16,133 nt of DNA from an uncultured Porphyromonadaceae bacterium (lineage in GTDB: Bacteria; Bacteroidota; Bacteroidia; Bacteroidales; Muribaculaceae). The DNA is taken from contig UREH01000036.1 in NCBI GenBank assembly GCA_900546835.1, forward strand, positions 1 through 16,133. The letters are read 5' to 3'. Both the position numbers and the translations under genes were made by a program. Each line of letters opens with the position of its first letter. Position 1 is the stretch's first letter. Positions 15,053 through 16,133 of this stretch are shown here, in pieces. The notes under the pieces are model-generated. The model was not told the DNA's origin. It did not search any database and worked only from the letters and a program-made list of their open reading frames with translations.

Positions 15053-15846
15053 TGATAACGCCTCATCCTCAACTGATTGACGAAATCGTAGGCATCGGCG
15101 TAGCCAAAACGCACGCCTCGGTGGGACGAGTGGCCATGCTGGCAATAATGGCCGGAGCCTTCATTGCCCTGGGCGGAATGCTGTCGGTTGCCGTCGGATT
15201 CGGATTTTCTGAAATTTCCACCGGAAATCCCGGCCTGCAGAAGCTTCTCAGCGGGCTTCTCTTCCCGGTAGGGCTATTGCTGGTTGTAATGTTCGGCGCC
15301 GAACTCTTTACAGGCAACAATGCGGTCCTTATGCCGGGGCTGTCAGCCGGGAAATTCGGGCCAGTCGACGTGCTGCGGCAGTGGTTTGTGGTGTGGATTT
15401 TCAACTTCGTCGGAGCCTTGGCTTTTACATGGCTTTTCGTGGATTTCAGCGGACTGACATCTTCCGAGCCCTACCATTCGGCCCTCATAGGGATTGCCAC
15501 CGCCAAAGCCAATCTGCCATTTATGGTAGCCTTTGTAAAAGGGATTGCGGCCAACTGGTGTGTATGTCTGGCGGTGTGGCTCGCCCTGATGGTCAAGACA
15601 CTTCCGGCCAAAGTGCTCGCCTGCTGGATTCCGGTCGGAGCGTTCGTGATTCTCGGCTATGAGCACAGCATTGCGAATATGTTTTTCATCCCCGCAGGGA
15701 TGCTGCAGGGTGCCGACGTAAGCCTCGGCCAATTGTTTCACAACCTTCTTGCTGTCACCCTCGGCAACATTATCGGGGGCGCCATCCTCGTAGGAATGCT
15801 ATATCACAAACTGCATTTCCGTGAGCCACGCAGCAAGAAAAGCTGA
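15052..15846 (+). CDS. Formate/nitrite transporter (FNT) family channel
   Basis: An inner-membrane pentameric channel of the FocA/NirC family for small monovalent anions. The 264 residues hold six membrane segments (about 27-50, 64-90 broken, 109-131, 158-181, 188-212 broken, 228-250), with short polar ends. The pore signatures are intact: AELFTGNN with Thr87 of the omega loop, KGIAANWCVC in the fourth segment and GYEHSIANMFFIP with the central His205, equivalent to Thr91 and His209 of E. coli FocA. NLLAVTLGNIIGGA is the usual last-helix motif. The ATG overlaps the buk stop (TGATG), so translation is probably coupled. No pyruvate formate-lyase gene is adjacent. Formate is the default substrate, but FocA homologues also pass acetate, lactate and related acids, so export of the Ptb-Buk product is a reasonable inference. 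The substrate is not decided by sequence. Confidence 0.93.
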   Translation: MITPHPQLIDEIVGIGVAKTHASVGRVAMLAIMAGAFIALGGMLSVAVGFGFSEISTGNPGLQKLLSGLLFPVGLLLVVMFGAELFTGNNAVLMPGLSAGKFGPVDVLRQWFVVWIFNFVGALAFTWLFVDFSGLTSSEPYHSALIGIATAKANLPFMVAFVKGIAANWCVCLAVWLALMVKTLPAKVLACWIPVGAFVILGYEHSIANMFFIPAGMLQGADVSLGQLFHNLLAVTLGNIIGGAILVGMLYHKLHFREPRSKKS

Positions 15847-15883
15847 CAAAATCAAAAAAATTGCAGAAATTTCAGCTTAGCTC

Positions 15884-15914
15884 TTGCCAGATTCAAAAAG
15901 AATTCCTACCTTTG
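15884..15914 (+). promoter_or_regulatory. Promoter of the tRNA-Glu gene
   Basis: TTG (15884-15886) and TACCTTTG (15907-15914) are separated by 20 bases, the textbook Bacteroidota -33/-7 arrangement and the best promoter in the window. The transcript would start near 15920, leaving a leader of about 45 bases before the tRNA. Confidence 0.82.
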
Positions 15915-15928
15915 CATCGTTGAAAGGA

Positions 15929-15946
15929 GATAACGAGAGCGTTATC
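15929..15946 (+). other. Hairpin in the tRNA leader
   Basis: GATAACG (15929-15935) and CGTTATC (15940-15946) form a perfect 7-bp stem with an AGAG tetraloop, between the predicted transcript start and the mature tRNA 5' end at 15965. It could mark the precursor for processing. No T-run follows, so it is not a terminator. Confidence 0.45.
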
Positions 15947-15964
15947 AAAACCGACAACAAAAAT

Positions 15965-16037
15965 GGCGATTTAGTGTAGTGGCCTAGCACGCCACCCTCT
16001 CACGGTGGAGACCAGGGTTCGATTCCCTGATTCGCTA
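15965..16037 (+). tRNA. tRNA-Glu (anticodon CUC)
   Basis: A complete 73-base tRNA reads GAG codons as Glu. The D-stem is GTGT/GCAC. The anticodon stem CCACC/GGTGG carries the loop CTCTCAC, so the anticodon is CUC with T33 and A37. The variable loop is the four bases AGAC, as in other tRNA-Glu, and the T-stem CAGGG/CCCTG holds the loop TTCGATT. The acceptor pairs GGCGATT with ATTCGCT: a G-U at 1-72, good pairs at 2-5 and 7, and a U-U mismatch at 6-67. The discriminator is A. CCA is not encoded (ACAG follows), so it must be added by the CCA-adding enzyme. It stands alone with its own promoter and terminator, after the FNT gene. Confidence 0.95.
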
Positions 16038-16040
16038 CAG

Positions 16041-16073
16041 AAGGAGATACCAATCGGTGTCTCCTTTTTCTTT
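16041..16073 (+). terminator. Rho-independent terminator of tRNA-Glu
   Basis: AAGGAGATACC (16041-16051) pairs with GGTGTCTCCTT (16056-16066) over 11 bp with one G-U pair and an AATC loop, followed by a T-rich run (TTTCTTT). It begins 3 bases after the tRNA. Confidence 0.85.
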
Positions 16074-16133
16074 ATACCCCTTCCACGACAACCTTCAGCC
16101 CATCTCAATAATCAGATCTACATTCTATTATTT

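Noticed and set aside
15861..15876. GAAATTTC-centred repeat after the FNT gene as a terminator
   Set aside because: The symmetry breaks after 8 bases and no T-run follows.
1..16133. Mobile element, phage, CRISPR, toxin-antitoxin or biosynthetic cluster
   Set aside because: No transposase, integrase, direct-repeat array, paired small genes or atypical-composition island was found; apart from one small unknown, every gene falls in a known family.

Overview
The window looks like an ordinary, gene-dense stretch of core chromosome from a member of the Bacteroidales (Bacteroidota). Evidence for this is a DUF4827-type lipoprotein, a glmM of the 'archaeal-type' subfamily found in Bacteroidota, the order ftsK-lolA-trxB-yqgE, the general lack of Shine-Dalgarno sequences, and several copies of the Bacteroidota -7 promoter element TAnnTTTG. 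The GC-rich coding sequence and a ptb-buk pair would fit a Muribaculaceae-like gut bacterium, but the genus cannot be fixed from the sequence alone. I see no phage, insertion sequence, integron, CRISPR array, toxin-antitoxin pair or defence system.

Left part (1-4120, all + strand): the 3' part of an NrnA-like DHH/DHHA1 phosphoesterase, a DUF4827 lipoprotein, glmM (peptidoglycan/LPS precursor synthesis) and an exported SH3b-NlpC/P60 peptidoglycan hydrolase. Middle (4121-9436, + strand): a promoter, then ftsK (chromosome translocase), lolA-like (lipoprotein carrier), trxB (thioredoxin reductase) and yqgE, closed by a strong nested hairpin. These two blocks are mostly cell-envelope, division and redox housekeeping.

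Right part: a small 89-residue protein of unknown function with its own -7 box (9532-9801) runs toward a minus-strand UshA-like 5'-nucleotidase (9810-11324), with only 8 bases between them. The nucleotidase is divergent from a glycerate kinase (11523-12716). After a 261-base AT-rich non-coding region with two inverted repeats comes a fermentation cluster: ptb (phosphate acyltransferase), buk (acyl kinase) and a formate/nitrite-family channel whose start codon overlaps the buk stop. Together these could make ATP from an acyl-CoA and pass the carboxylate, or co-produced formate, out of the cell. The window ends with a tRNA-Glu(CUC) that has a clear promoter and a rho-independent terminator.

Nothing here is a plainly new system. 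The points most worth checking are the ptb-buk-FNT coupling with its repeat-rich leader, the small orphan protein, the inverted repeat lying inside the nucleotidase promoter, the correction to the glycerate kinase start, and an apparent U-U mismatch in the acceptor stem of the tRNA.
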